Below are positions 35,068 to 43,269 of a stretch of 64,000 bases of DNA, piece by piece; position 1 is the stretch's first letter, and every line of letters starts with the position of its first letter. Made by a program: the position numbers and the translations under genes. The stretch is from the NCBI GenBank assembly GCA_041277045.1, contig JBGFSY010000001.1, forward strand, positions 1,240,001 through 1,304,000. The letters run 5' to 3'. A model generated the notes under the pieces. The model had not been told where the DNA came from. It saw only the letters and a list, made by a program, of their open reading frames with translations, and did no database searches. This DNA is from Reddybacter sp041277045. GTDB taxonomy: Bacteria; Pseudomonadota; Gammaproteobacteria; Pseudomonadales; Porticoccaceae.

Positions 35068-36405
35068 ATGAAAAAACACCCTCACTCTCAGTTAAAGTGC
35101 CTGGTCTCCCGTCAGTGCCTTATAAAAACCCCCTTTACCTGGCTTGTGGCTACGCTGTTGTGTATGCCCGTGTTATCACAGGCAGGCGATGGTCAAAGCT
35201 ACCAGGCCTTACGCGACTGGATCGATAATTCTCGTCCTGGCATTGAAAGCGCAAGCCCAGGACAACACCTCAAGCTAAAAGACAGAGAGAGCACCTTGGA
35301 GGCCCTCATTCCCCAATCAGCCTGGAAGTATTATTTTTTCGATGATATGGATATGTCTATTACTGCCAGCAAAGACTACCCCGCGCCGGACGACTGGGGT
35401 GAAAATATAGCTGCCGATTATCATCTGGATGAGGACGGTACTCTGGTTGGTTTTACCGGTGGTGGCTTTCCCTTCGCTGAAATAAATGCTGATGACCCCC
35501 ATGCCGGTGAAAAAGTTGTCTGGAATATGCTGTGGCGCCCTGGTGCCAATGACTACGATATGCCGATGGTAACTTGGCTACGCGGCGAGAGCGGCAAGCT
35601 TGATCGAGTGATGGAATATACCTCGACCAATGTCACTTACGCCCGGGGTGACCATAGTTTGGTGCCCGGTTATGAAGAGGTTAAAAGTAAGCAGGTGATG
35701 GAGTTTCGTTCACCGCGAGATATGGCCGGGGCAAAAGATATGTCTATCCGCTACGTCGACCACCACAGAGAAAACTCGGGTTGGCTCTACATGCCCGCTC
35801 AGCGCAAGCCGCGCCGTACGCTCGCTTCTGAGCGAACCGGCGAACTAATGGGCATGGATATGATCCGTGAAGATTCCATGGGCTTCGGCGGTAAAATCTA
35901 TGAAAACAACTGGACCTATCTGGGCAAGCGCAAAGTACTTGCCACCATTAATGTCAGTACTAATCCAGAGTTTGGTGGCCCCAGTCAGTGGGTACCCCAC
36001 AAGGCCCGTTGGGAAGTGCGCGATAGCCACGTTATTTTGGTAGAGCCGAAAGCCGATGACCATCCCTACAGTTATCGGGTGATTTTTATCGATGCTGAAA
36101 CCTACTGGACGCACTGGATGTTTGCCTTTGACAAAAAGGATGATCAACTCTTGCGTATGAATCAACACTTCCTCAAATACTCTGAAGATTTTGCCAAGGA
36201 ACCGCCAGAGCAAGCACCCTATATCAAGCAAGACTTTACAAAAAGTGTTGGCCATCAAGTATTTTTGCATCTCGGCCAAGTTGATATTAATGCTAAAAAA
36301 CCTCACGCCACAATGACACACTGTTTTACCAATAAAAGAGAATTTACCGCAGCGCGTGCGAAACAATTTTATTCGTTGCGCAATATGATCAGTGGTCGGC
36401 GCTAA
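35068..36405 (+). CDS. DUF1329 outer-membrane-associated protein
   Basis: A 445-residue DUF1329 protein. A long signal peptide ends in a hydrophobic core (WLVATLLCMPVLSQA) with cleavage likely after SQA. The mature part matches the family by its W-rich beta segments (SGWLYMPAQRKPRRT, GGKIYENNWTYLGKRKV, HKARWEVRDSHVILVEPK). The crystal-structure relatives have a LolA/LolB-like half-barrel that binds lipid. DUF1329 genes usually sit beside DUF1302 genes, as here, and often near RND pumps; a role in moving hydrophobic compounds across the outer envelope is inferred. AAAGGAAGGA precedes the ATG. It is probably cotranscribed with the next gene. Confidence 0.92.
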   Translation: MKKHPHSQLKCLVSRQCLIKTPFTWLVATLLCMPVLSQAGDGQSYQALRDWIDNSRPGIESASPGQHLKLKDRESTLEALIPQSAWKYYFFDDMDMSITASKDYPAPDDWGENIAADYHLDEDGTLVGFTGGGFPFAEINADDPHAGEKVVWNMLWRPGANDYDMPMVTWLRGESGKLDRVMEYTSTNVTYARGDHSLVPGYEEVKSKQVMEFRSPRDMAGAKDMSIRYVDHHRENSGWLYMPAQRKPRRTLASERTGELMGMDMIREDSMGFGGKIYENNWTYLGKRKVLATINVSTNPEFGGPSQWVPHKARWEVRDSHVILVEPKADDHPYSYRVIFIDAETYWTHWMFAFDKKDDQLLRMNQHFLKYSEDFAKEPPEQAPYIKQDFTKSVGHQVFLHLGQVDINAKKPHATMTHCFTNKREFTAARAKQFYSLRNMISGRR

Positions 36406-36427
36406 AACACTTTAATTATCTGCTTTA

Positions 36428-36462
36428 TGCTAGAGAGGCTTGAAGACTAAGCCTCTCTAGCA
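36428..36462 (+). repeat. Perfect 14-base inverted repeat between DUF1329 and DUF1302 genes
   Basis: Arms at 36428-36441 and 36449-36462 pair perfectly around a seven-base loop (GAAGACT). There is no T run after it, only GCCTAAAAAATAA. It may lower expression of the downstream gene relative to the upstream one or protect the mRNA end. Confidence 0.85.
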
Positions 36463-36502
36463 TGCCTAAAAAATAATAACTTTCGTTATCGAGGTTAATT
36501 TC

Positions 36503-38101
36503 ATGTTCATGTATCGAAACCGGCTCGCCAACCTGATAATTTTTATGAGTACTATCCTGGCTTCGAGCTTTTCCTGGAGCATCGTGAATATTGGCGAAGA
36601 TGTTGAACTTGAAGGCTATGTAAAAGCCTACAACATCATGAAAAATGGAGCATCACTTTTTCATGATGGTGAGCTCACGCATCAGCGAAATACTGCACAG
36701 CTAGAGGGTAAATACTATTTCTTGCGCGAAGGGCAGGCATTTAATCGTTTCTCTGCTGGCCCCATTGATGAGGCAACCTTTACCTTTCTTGCTCGTGCTG
36801 TGTACGACTCAGCCTATGACATTCGCGATAGCTACGGGGTATTAAACGATAGAGGTAAAGAGGAATATAAAATACGCGAAGCCTTCGTTGATATTTTAAT
36901 GGCTCCTCTTTCCCTTCGCCTCGGGCGTCAACAGGTTGTCTGGGGTGAAACCGATAACTTTCGTGCCCTTGACGTTATTAACCCCCTCGATAGAACATGG
37001 CATGGCACACGCGAGTCATGGGAAGACATCCGCATTCCATTGTGGATGGCCAGAGGGATCTGGGACATTGGCAAAATCGGCTCCTTTGATGAAACCTTCC
37101 TTGAAATCATACTCATTCCGGATGACTTTCAGGCAAACAAGGTAGCCACCAAATATCCTCGACCCTGGGCTTTTAGAGGCATAGGCTTACAAGATGAGGC
37201 TGCGAATTCGGTGCTCATTGGCAACACCCTTCACGACCTCAATGTCACGGTAATAGATGGTGCGCCAGATGAAAGGAAGTTCAGTAATATGCAGGGGGGC
37301 TTTCGCTTTAAGGGGATCTGGAATGATATTGATTTCAGTATCAATTATTTTTATGGATTTTCGCAAACAACGGGCGTAAAGGTTCGCTCTGCCGGGCTCG
37401 ATAATCTGGGTGCATTTAACACGGTAGTTGAAACAGTTAACCCGCGTATCAATGTCTTCGGGGTAACCGCAAGCTTTTCGGAGGATCGCTATACACAGTC
37501 TGTTTTTCGTCTTGAATCGACGATTACTTCCGGTGTTCCTGTTTCTATTGCCCCAGGGGCTCCGCACAGGGCTAACCCCAATGGCAATAGCTTTGACACA
37601 GCACGCCAATCGGTAGTGATGTTTGGTATTGATCGGCCCACCTGGATTCCCGCGCTGAATAGTTTGCGTACTTTTTTTATATCCACCCAGTTCTTCTGGC
37701 GCCGTTATCTTGACTATAACGACTATTATAGGGGGAGCTTTTATGATGTTCGTCCCGCCGTGGTCAATGGCTCAACAGTGCCCAATAGTTTTGTTAGTGT
37801 GAATAACGATAAAGTCGATCAGGATGAATTTGTTATCACCTTCTCGGCATCGACCACTTATGGTGCTGCAGGCCTTTGGAAACCATTGTTTGTTTTTGCT
37901 TATGATCCGCGCTCGACCGGCGCCTATAATAAAATAAAGATGGAATATTTGTACTCAAAACATTTGGTTTTCGCCGCTGAGCAACATTTATATTGGCGGG
38001 TTAGTGGCAGTGACCAGGGGCCGTGGGGCCTTGGCTCGTATCTCGGTGAGTCAGGTATTCGCCGCAATGAAACCGTATTTACGGCGACCTATCAGTTTTA
38101 A
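36503..38101 (+). CDS. DUF1302 outer-membrane beta-barrel protein
   Basis: A 532-residue DUF1302 protein. After a signal peptide (LIIFMSTILASSFSWS) the sequence alternates in short amphipathic strands and ends in VFTATYQF; the terminal phenylalanine is the outer-membrane barrel insertion signal. APLSLRLGRQQVVWGETDNFRALDVINPLD is the conserved DUF1302 core. The family resembles large porin-like barrels; with DUF1329 it is thought to bring in or export hydrophobic substrates, though this is not settled. ATGs at residues 1 and 3 both fit the weak upstream GAGG. A gene for the usual third partner (RND transporter) is absent here. Confidence 0.9.
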   Translation: MFMYRNRLANLIIFMSTILASSFSWSIVNIGEDVELEGYVKAYNIMKNGASLFHDGELTHQRNTAQLEGKYYFLREGQAFNRFSAGPIDEATFTFLARAVYDSAYDIRDSYGVLNDRGKEEYKIREAFVDILMAPLSLRLGRQQVVWGETDNFRALDVINPLDRTWHGTRESWEDIRIPLWMARGIWDIGKIGSFDETFLEIILIPDDFQANKVATKYPRPWAFRGIGLQDEAANSVLIGNTLHDLNVTVIDGAPDERKFSNMQGGFRFKGIWNDIDFSINYFYGFSQTTGVKVRSAGLDNLGAFNTVVETVNPRINVFGVTASFSEDRYTQSVFRLESTITSGVPVSIAPGAPHRANPNGNSFDTARQSVVMFGIDRPTWIPALNSLRTFFISTQFFWRRYLDYNDYYRGSFYDVRPAVVNGSTVPNSFVSVNNDKVDQDEFVITFSASTTYGAAGLWKPLFVFAYDPRSTGAYNKIKMEYLYSKHLVFAAEQHLYWRVSGSDQGPWGLGSYLGESGIRRNETVFTATYQF

Positions 38102-38192
38102 TATTTTTGGCACTTAATTTTTTTACCGTCCTGTGATTTATTGCTGTTGTATAGTGGCCTTCAATAATTATTAATCTTTAGCAGGGTCTACT

Positions 38193-39257
38193 ATGTCAGA
38201 GCAAACAGTAAAAGCAGCGGGTGAATTTGTTGGCAAAGTGATTGGCGATGCCACTGGGATGATGACCATTCGTCTCTGTGCCATTGGTGATCGTTTGGGT
38301 ATATTTACAGATCTCGCTGAAAATGGCCCGGCAACCAGTCAAACGCTGGCGGACCGCACCGGTCTTAACGAGCGCTATTTACGCGAGTGGATTTACGGCA
38401 TCTCGTTGGCGGGTTATTTGTCGTTCGACAAGCAGAGTCGTGAGGTCTCTATTCCTGAGGCACATATCCCCGCATTGGTCGACGTTGGTGGGCCGCTGTA
38501 TCAGGGTGGTTTGTTCAAAATGTTTACCGGCTTTATGCAGCCCTACGAAGATTTGATTGAGTCTTTTCAAAAAGGTGGGGGTGTTGATTACAACGCTTAT
38601 CCAGAAGATTTCTGGAAGGGCCTCGAGCATAATTCCTGCGTGCGCTACAAAAATTTATTAGTCAGCCAGTGGTTGCCAGAAATGCCTGACGTGCAAGCCA
38701 AGCTGGAGAACGGCGGTACCTTTGCCGACTTCGGTTGTGGTGCTGGACGCTCATCGATTGAGCTAGCCAAGGCTTACCCAAAAGCCAAATTCTATGGCTT
38801 TGATCTGTTCCCACAAAATATTGAAAATGCCCGTAAAACAGCAGAAGAAGAGGGTGTCAGTGAGCGGGTGGAATTTCAGGTACATGATATTGCCGAAGGA
38901 GTGCCCGGCAAGTTTGATGTGGTTGCCACCTTCGACCTGATTCACGATATGGCAGACCCCAAGGGTGGTTTAAAAGCCCTGCGCCAGGCCTGCAAAGATG
39001 ACGGCATTTATGTGCTGATGGATGTCGACTGCACCGATGACCCGGCCGACAACGAAGGCCCATTGGCGGTGTTTAAACTCGGTGCCAGCCTGCACTTTTG
39101 TATGACTAGTTCCCTGAGGCAGGGTGGTATGGGCCTCGGCACCGTGGGTTTACCCGAGTCTAAAGTGAAGGAATTTACCCAGGAGGCAGGCTTTACTTCG
39201 GTGCGCCGCCTACCCATTGAGCATCCCTTAAACGCGCTCTACGAAATACGTCCTTAA
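38193..39257 (+). CDS. SAM-dependent methyltransferase with N-terminal winged helix
   Basis: A 354-residue methyltransferase. Residues 20-90 form a winged-helix dimerisation domain (LGIFTDLAENGPATSQTLADRTGLNERYLREWI), as in O-methyltransferases and the S-adenosylmethionine-dependent transcriptional-regulator-like group. The SAM-binding loop is TFADFGCGAGRSSIELAKAYP, followed by FYGFDLFP and ATFDLIHDMADPKGGL. It resembles small-molecule methyltransferases of the Rv2258c type rather than rRNA or protein methylases. The substrate is unknown; its place among catabolic genes suggests a small aromatic or alicyclic hydroxyl compound. TAGCAGGGTCT precedes the ATG. A long hairpin follows. Confidence 0.9.
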   Translation: MSEQTVKAAGEFVGKVIGDATGMMTIRLCAIGDRLGIFTDLAENGPATSQTLADRTGLNERYLREWIYGISLAGYLSFDKQSREVSIPEAHIPALVDVGGPLYQGGLFKMFTGFMQPYEDLIESFQKGGGVDYNAYPEDFWKGLEHNSCVRYKNLLVSQWLPEMPDVQAKLENGGTFADFGCGAGRSSIELAKAYPKAKFYGFDLFPQNIENARKTAEEEGVSERVEFQVHDIAEGVPGKFDVVATFDLIHDMADPKGGLKALRQACKDDGIYVLMDVDCTDDPADNEGPLAVFKLGASLHFCMTSSLRQGGMGLGTVGLPESKVKEFTQEAGFTSVRRLPIEHPLNALYEIRP

Positions 39258-39264
39258 CTTTCTT

Positions 39265-39314
39265 CGCACACTAAACACCGCACCCTGCTTTGAGGGTGCG
39301 GTGTTTAGTGTGCG
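39265..39314 (+). repeat. Perfect 22-base inverted repeat after methyltransferase gene
   Basis: Arms at 39265-39286 and 39293-39314 pair perfectly around a six-base loop (GCTTTG). The stem is unusually long and has no T tract behind it. It starts eight bases after the methyltransferase stop and could be a strong mRNA-end structure or a terminator that does not rely on a U run. Confidence 0.9.
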
Positions 39315-39400
39315 CTGTTGTTGCGTGCATATAGTTGCATGTAATTATTTGATTTAAGGAAGGGAGGACCTTTGTTTCCACATAAAAATAGATAATAACC

Positions 39401-40702
39401 ATGACATCAACAAATTCTGATCACGCGACTCCTGGCGACCCGAACATCAGTGCGCCGCAAAAATCCTGGCACGGGCCCATGGCCGTGTTCGTTGCCTTTA
39501 TCACACTGGGCGTCGTTTACGGGGTGTGGTTTGCCTACTCGGTATTTATGCTAGCTCTGGTGGAAGATATGGGTTGGAGTCGCTCGCTCACCGCCGGGGC
39601 TATTTCGGTGATGAGTGTGGTGCACGGTTTGTCGGGGCCAATGAATGGTCGCTTGATTGAGAAATTTGGCGCGCAGCGGGTGATCGCTCTCGGCGGCTTG
39701 CTCTTTGCTCTGGGCATGCTGCTTAGCTCGCAAGTACAAACCTGGTGGCAGCTCTATATTACCTTTGGTGTGATTTCGGCGATTGGTATTGCTCAGGCCG
39801 GTTGGGTGCCTTTTATCGTCACGGTCGAACGCTGGTATCCGACCAAACTGGGTACGGCCCTGGGCTTTGCCATGGCGGGTATTGGTTTTGGTATTCTGGT
39901 GGGTGTTCCGGCGATCAATGCCTTGATTGAGGCTTATGGCTGGCGACAAACCTTTATGTTCTTAGCGGCTCTGGGGCCATTATGGGTGATTCCCGCCGCA
40001 TTGTTTTTGTTAAAAATGCCGAAGCAAGCGCCTGCCAAAAAGAGCTCTACAGCGCCCGCATCTGCAACAGCTAGCGTGCCCAATGAACCCTTGTATCGTG
40101 ACTGGGTGCTAAAAACCGCCCTGCGCAGCCCGCGCTTCTGGCTGGCCGGTGCCTGTTTTTTGACCGGTGCCTGTGTTGCGCAAATCCTTTTGATGCACCA
40201 GTTTGCCTTTATGGTGGATCAGGGCATTGCCAAAACCGAGAGTTCTTTTATTGCTGGCGTGATTGGTATCTCCAGTATTGTCGGCCAGTTGTTCTGGGGC
40301 AATTTGTCTGACCGTATTGGCCGTGAGCGGGCCTATACCATGGCTGGCGTATGTAATTTTCTGGCGATTGGGGCGCTGGTTTATCTCAGCTCCATGCTGG
40401 CCCTGTGGGTGGCGGTGAGCTTCGCCATTTTTGTCGGCTTGGGTTACGGTGCCAATACGCCGATCTTTCCGGCAACGTCTCGTGACTTATTTACTAGTCC
40501 CTTCTTTCCCTCCATCTTCGGCACCCTAGCAATTTCCGGTTCTCTGGGTGCCGCCATCGGTGCCTGGCTGGGCGGCTGGCTCTACGATGTGACCGGCGGC
40601 TATAGCGCAATGCTGGTTGTCAGCGCCGTGCTTGCGGTAGTATCCCCACTACTATTATGGATGGCAGGACCACGCCTGCCGAACCCCGCTCCCCATGAAT
40701 GA
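39401..40702 (+). CDS. MFS transporter, oxalate/formate antiporter-like
   Basis: A 433-residue major facilitator protein with 12 predicted membrane helices and a central loop at ~205-235 rich in K, A, S and P. The conserved loop between helices 2 and 3 reads GRLIEKFGAQRV and the corresponding loop in the second half is GNLSDRIGRERAY. SLGAAIGAWLGGWLYDVTGGY is typical of the OFA/monocarboxylate group. It probably imports a carboxylate used by the surrounding enzymes; direction and substrate are inference. It lies about 90 bases before a tandem array of SDR genes on the same strand. Confidence 0.9.
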   Translation: MTSTNSDHATPGDPNISAPQKSWHGPMAVFVAFITLGVVYGVWFAYSVFMLALVEDMGWSRSLTAGAISVMSVVHGLSGPMNGRLIEKFGAQRVIALGGLLFALGMLLSSQVQTWWQLYITFGVISAIGIAQAGWVPFIVTVERWYPTKLGTALGFAMAGIGFGILVGVPAINALIEAYGWRQTFMFLAALGPLWVIPAALFLLKMPKQAPAKKSSTAPASATASVPNEPLYRDWVLKTALRSPRFWLAGACFLTGACVAQILLMHQFAFMVDQGIAKTESSFIAGVIGISSIVGQLFWGNLSDRIGRERAYTMAGVCNFLAIGALVYLSSMLALWVAVSFAIFVGLGYGANTPIFPATSRDLFTSPFFPSIFGTLAISGSLGAAIGAWLGGWLYDVTGGYSAMLVVSAVLAVVSPLLLWMAGPRLPNPAPHE

Positions 40703-40793
40703 TGTTGTGGGTGATGCCAAACGAAACCGAAATTTTAATCAACCAATTTTTAAGTCGTAAAAACCTAACCATAAATAAATAGAGAGATTGAAC

Positions 40794-41555
40794 ATGAATG
40801 TAGAAGGACAAGTCGCGTTAATCACCGGTGGTGCATCGGGTTTGGGGGCGGGTGCCGCCAGAATTCTCAGTAAGGCCGGTGCTAAATGTGCTCTGCTTGA
40901 TCGGAATTTGGCACTGGCTAGCGAGCTGGCCGCCGAGTTGGGCGGCATTGCCATTGAGTGCGATGTCAGTGATGGCCCCGCAGTAGAGGTTGCCATTGCC
41001 CAGGTGGTCGAAAAACTCGGTGCCCCGCGCATCGTCTTGAATGCGGCGGGCATCGATATCGCCGTGCGTACTGCCAGCCCTAAAGGCCCCCATCCGCTGG
41101 ATGAATTTGAGCGCGTGATTCGCGTCAACCTCACCGGCACCTTCAACGTTTCCCGTGTGGCAGCCTATGGCATGATCGGCCTCGACACCTTGGATGATGA
41201 CGGCGAGCGCGGTGTAGTGATTAATATCGCTTCCGTCGTCGCACAAGATGGCCCCGTTGGCCAGGCCGCCTATGCGGCCTCGAAGGCCGGTGTGCAGGGC
41301 ATGACCCTGCCCATGGCCCGCGATCTCGCGCCCTATGGCATCCGCGTGATGACTATTGCCCCGGGTATGTTCGAAACGCCACTGGCGGCGGGTATTCCCC
41401 AAGACTGGATCGACAATATTATTCCCACCGTGCCTTTCCCCAAGCGCTGGGGTAATCCCCTCGAGTTTGGCTCCTTGGTCCAGCAAATCTGTGAAAACAC
41501 CATGCTCAATGGCGAAATGATCCGCATCGACGGCGCCATTCGGATGGGCAGCTAG
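40794..41555 (+). CDS. HSD10-like SDR, copy 1 of 3
   Basis: A 253-residue SDR of the 17-beta-hydroxysteroid dehydrogenase type 10 / short-chain 3-hydroxyacyl-CoA dehydrogenase group. The cofactor loop is TGGASGLG, Asp in LLDRN selects NAD(H), LNAAGIDIA follows, the catalytic Ser is in INIASVVAQ, Y-x3-K is YAASKAG, and GIRVMTIAPGMFETPL is the characteristic HSD10 stretch. Enzymes of this group oxidise 3-hydroxyacyl-CoAs, branched-chain intermediates and steroid alcohols. An ATG six bases after a TTG is the start. It is 30 bases from copy 2. Confidence 0.92.
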   Translation: MNVEGQVALITGGASGLGAGAARILSKAGAKCALLDRNLALASELAAELGGIAIECDVSDGPAVEVAIAQVVEKLGAPRIVLNAAGIDIAVRTASPKGPHPLDEFERVIRVNLTGTFNVSRVAAYGMIGLDTLDDDGERGVVINIASVVAQDGPVGQAAYAASKAGVQGMTLPMARDLAPYGIRVMTIAPGMFETPLAAGIPQDWIDNIIPTVPFPKRWGNPLEFGSLVQQICENTMLNGEMIRIDGAIRMGS

Positions 41556-41585
41556 CGGCTCTTTAAACACTTGTAGGGAACAATT

Positions 41586-42338
41586 ATGAATTTACAAGAT
41601 ATCAGCGTCCTCATTACCGGTGGCGCTTCGGGCCTGGGTGCGGGTGCTGCAAAACTATTTATCGACAAGGGTGCCAAGGTGGCGATTTTTGATCGCAATT
41701 TAGAGCTTGCCCAAAGTACTGCCGCGGAGCTGGGTTGTGCCGCCGTACAGTGTGACGTGGCTGACGAGGCCTCAGTCGTTGCTGCCCTGGCTCAGGCCGG
41801 TGAAGTCAATGGCACGCCACGCATTCTGGTTAATTGCGCGGGCATCGATATTACCGGACGTACCGCTACCAAGGGCGGCCCCCAGCCCCGCGAGGCTTTG
41901 ACCCAGCAAATAGCGGTCAACCTCACCGGTACCTTTAATGTTTGCCGTTTTGGCGCCGACGCCATTCGCCAGCTCGAAGACTTAGAGGGTGAGGAGCAGG
42001 GCGTGATCGTCAACGTCGCCTCCATCGCCGGTCTCGACGGCCCCTTCGGCCAAACGGCCTATGCCGCCACCAAAGCCGCAGTGATTGGCATGACCCTACC
42101 CATGGCGCGAGACTTATCAGCCTACGGCATTCGCGTCGTGACCATCGCCCCGGGGGTGTTTAACACACCACTGGCGGCCAGTGTCTTGCGCGGTGAGCCC
42201 GACGACTACGCCGGCAGCGTGCCCTTTCCCAAGCGCGCCGGTAAACCCGCAGAGTTCGCCAAAATGGCCGTAGAGATTTGCCAAAACCCGATGCTCAACG
42301 GTGAGGTGATTCGCCTCGACGGCGCACTGCGCGGTTAA
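41586..42338 (+). CDS. HSD10-like SDR, copy 2 of 3
   Basis: A 250-residue paralogue of its neighbours with TGGASGLGAGAAKLF, IFDRNLELA (NAD-selecting aspartate), VNCAGIDITG, Ser in VNVASIAGLDG, Y-x3-K in YAATKAA and GIRVVTIAPGVFNTPL. The TAGGGAACAATT before the ATG gives a plausible ribosome binding site. It is clearly a tandem duplicate but has diverged in the substrate-binding region after the Y-x3-K helix (AASVLRGEPDDYAG against AAGIPQDWIDN in copy 1), so it may act on a different alcohol or hydroxyacyl-CoA. Confidence 0.92.
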   Translation: MNLQDISVLITGGASGLGAGAAKLFIDKGAKVAIFDRNLELAQSTAAELGCAAVQCDVADEASVVAALAQAGEVNGTPRILVNCAGIDITGRTATKGGPQPREALTQQIAVNLTGTFNVCRFGADAIRQLEDLEGEEQGVIVNVASIAGLDGPFGQTAYAATKAAVIGMTLPMARDLSAYGIRVVTIAPGVFNTPLAASVLRGEPDDYAGSVPFPKRAGKPAEFAKMAVEICQNPMLNGEVIRLDGALRG

Positions 42339-42382
42339 TCGCCTAGGCGACTAACAACGATATTATTTTTAAGGAAACCCCC

Positions 42383-43153
42383 ATGGATATTAACAATCAA
42401 ATTGCCATCGTTACCGGTGGTGCCTCCGGCCTGGGTGCCGACACGGTGCGCGCCCTCGCGGCGAAGGGTGCGAAGGTGGCGGTGCTCGACCTCAATCTCG
42501 ACCTGGCCAAAACTATTGCGGACGAAGTCGGCGGCCTCGCGGTCAAGGTCGATGTTGCCGATGGTGACAGTGTTGAAGCCGCATTGGCGACCGTAAAAGC
42601 CGAGCTGGGCACAGCGCGCATCGTAATGAATGTGGCGGGCATTGGTATTGGCCGCAAAATCACCAACAAGAAAGGTCCACACCCTCTCGACAGCTTTTTA
42701 AAGGTGGTGAATGTCAACTTGACCGGCACCTTCGATGTCTGCCGCTTGGCCAGCACCGAAATGATCGGGCTCGACCCGCTGAATGAAGACGGCGAGCGCG
42801 GTGTTTTCGTCAACGTCGCCTCCATCTTTGGCTACGACGGCCCCGTGGGCAACACCGCTTATGCTGCATCAAAAGCGGGAGTCATCGGCATGACCTTGCC
42901 CATGGCGCGCGACCTCGCGCCCTACGGTATTCGCGTTATGACCATTTGCCCCGGTGTGTTTGATACGCCCCTAGCCAAAGCAGAGACTGGTGAAGAAGGC
43001 TTTAATCGTTTGATTGCCACCGTACCTTTCCCCAAGCGCGGCGGTAACCCGAAAGATTTTGCTAAACTGGCTTGTCATATTGTTGAAAACAGCATGATGA
43101 ACGGTGAATGTATTCGCATCGACGGCGCTATGCGCATGGGTTTAATGATTTGA
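42383..43153 (+). CDS. HSD10-like SDR, copy 3 of 3
   Basis: A 256-residue paralogue with TGGASGLGADTVRAL, VLDLNLDLA, MNVAGIGIGRK, catalytic Ser in VNVASIFGYDG, Y-x3-K in YAASKAG and GIRVMTICPGVFDTPL. AAGGAAACCCCC precedes the ATG. It is 44 bases from copy 2. All three copies keep the full catalytic set, so none looks dead. A good terminator 50 bases further on ends the array. Codon use appears similar across the three, with an unusually high share of GCC and GGC compared with the genes before it. Confidence 0.92.
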   Translation: MDINNQIAIVTGGASGLGADTVRALAAKGAKVAVLDLNLDLAKTIADEVGGLAVKVDVADGDSVEAALATVKAELGTARIVMNVAGIGIGRKITNKKGPHPLDSFLKVVNVNLTGTFDVCRLASTEMIGLDPLNEDGERGVFVNVASIFGYDGPVGNTAYAASKAGVIGMTLPMARDLAPYGIRVMTICPGVFDTPLAKAETGEEGFNRLIATVPFPKRGGNPKDFAKLACHIVENSMMNGECIRIDGAMRMGLMI

Positions 43154-43203
43154 TTTTCCATTTAAATCAGCTGTTTGAATCCCTTGCTTAAATTCGATGA
43201 CAG

Positions 43204-43241
43204 AAAAAAGGCCAGTACCCTGAAGGGTCTGGCCTTTTTTT
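43204..43241 (+). terminator. Rho-independent terminator after the SDR array
   Basis: AAAAAGGCCAG pairs with CTGGCCTTTTT, with an inner CCCT/AGGG pair and a T run to 43241. Confidence 0.93.
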
Positions 43242-43269
43242 AAAATAAATAATAAAAAAAGAGAATATT

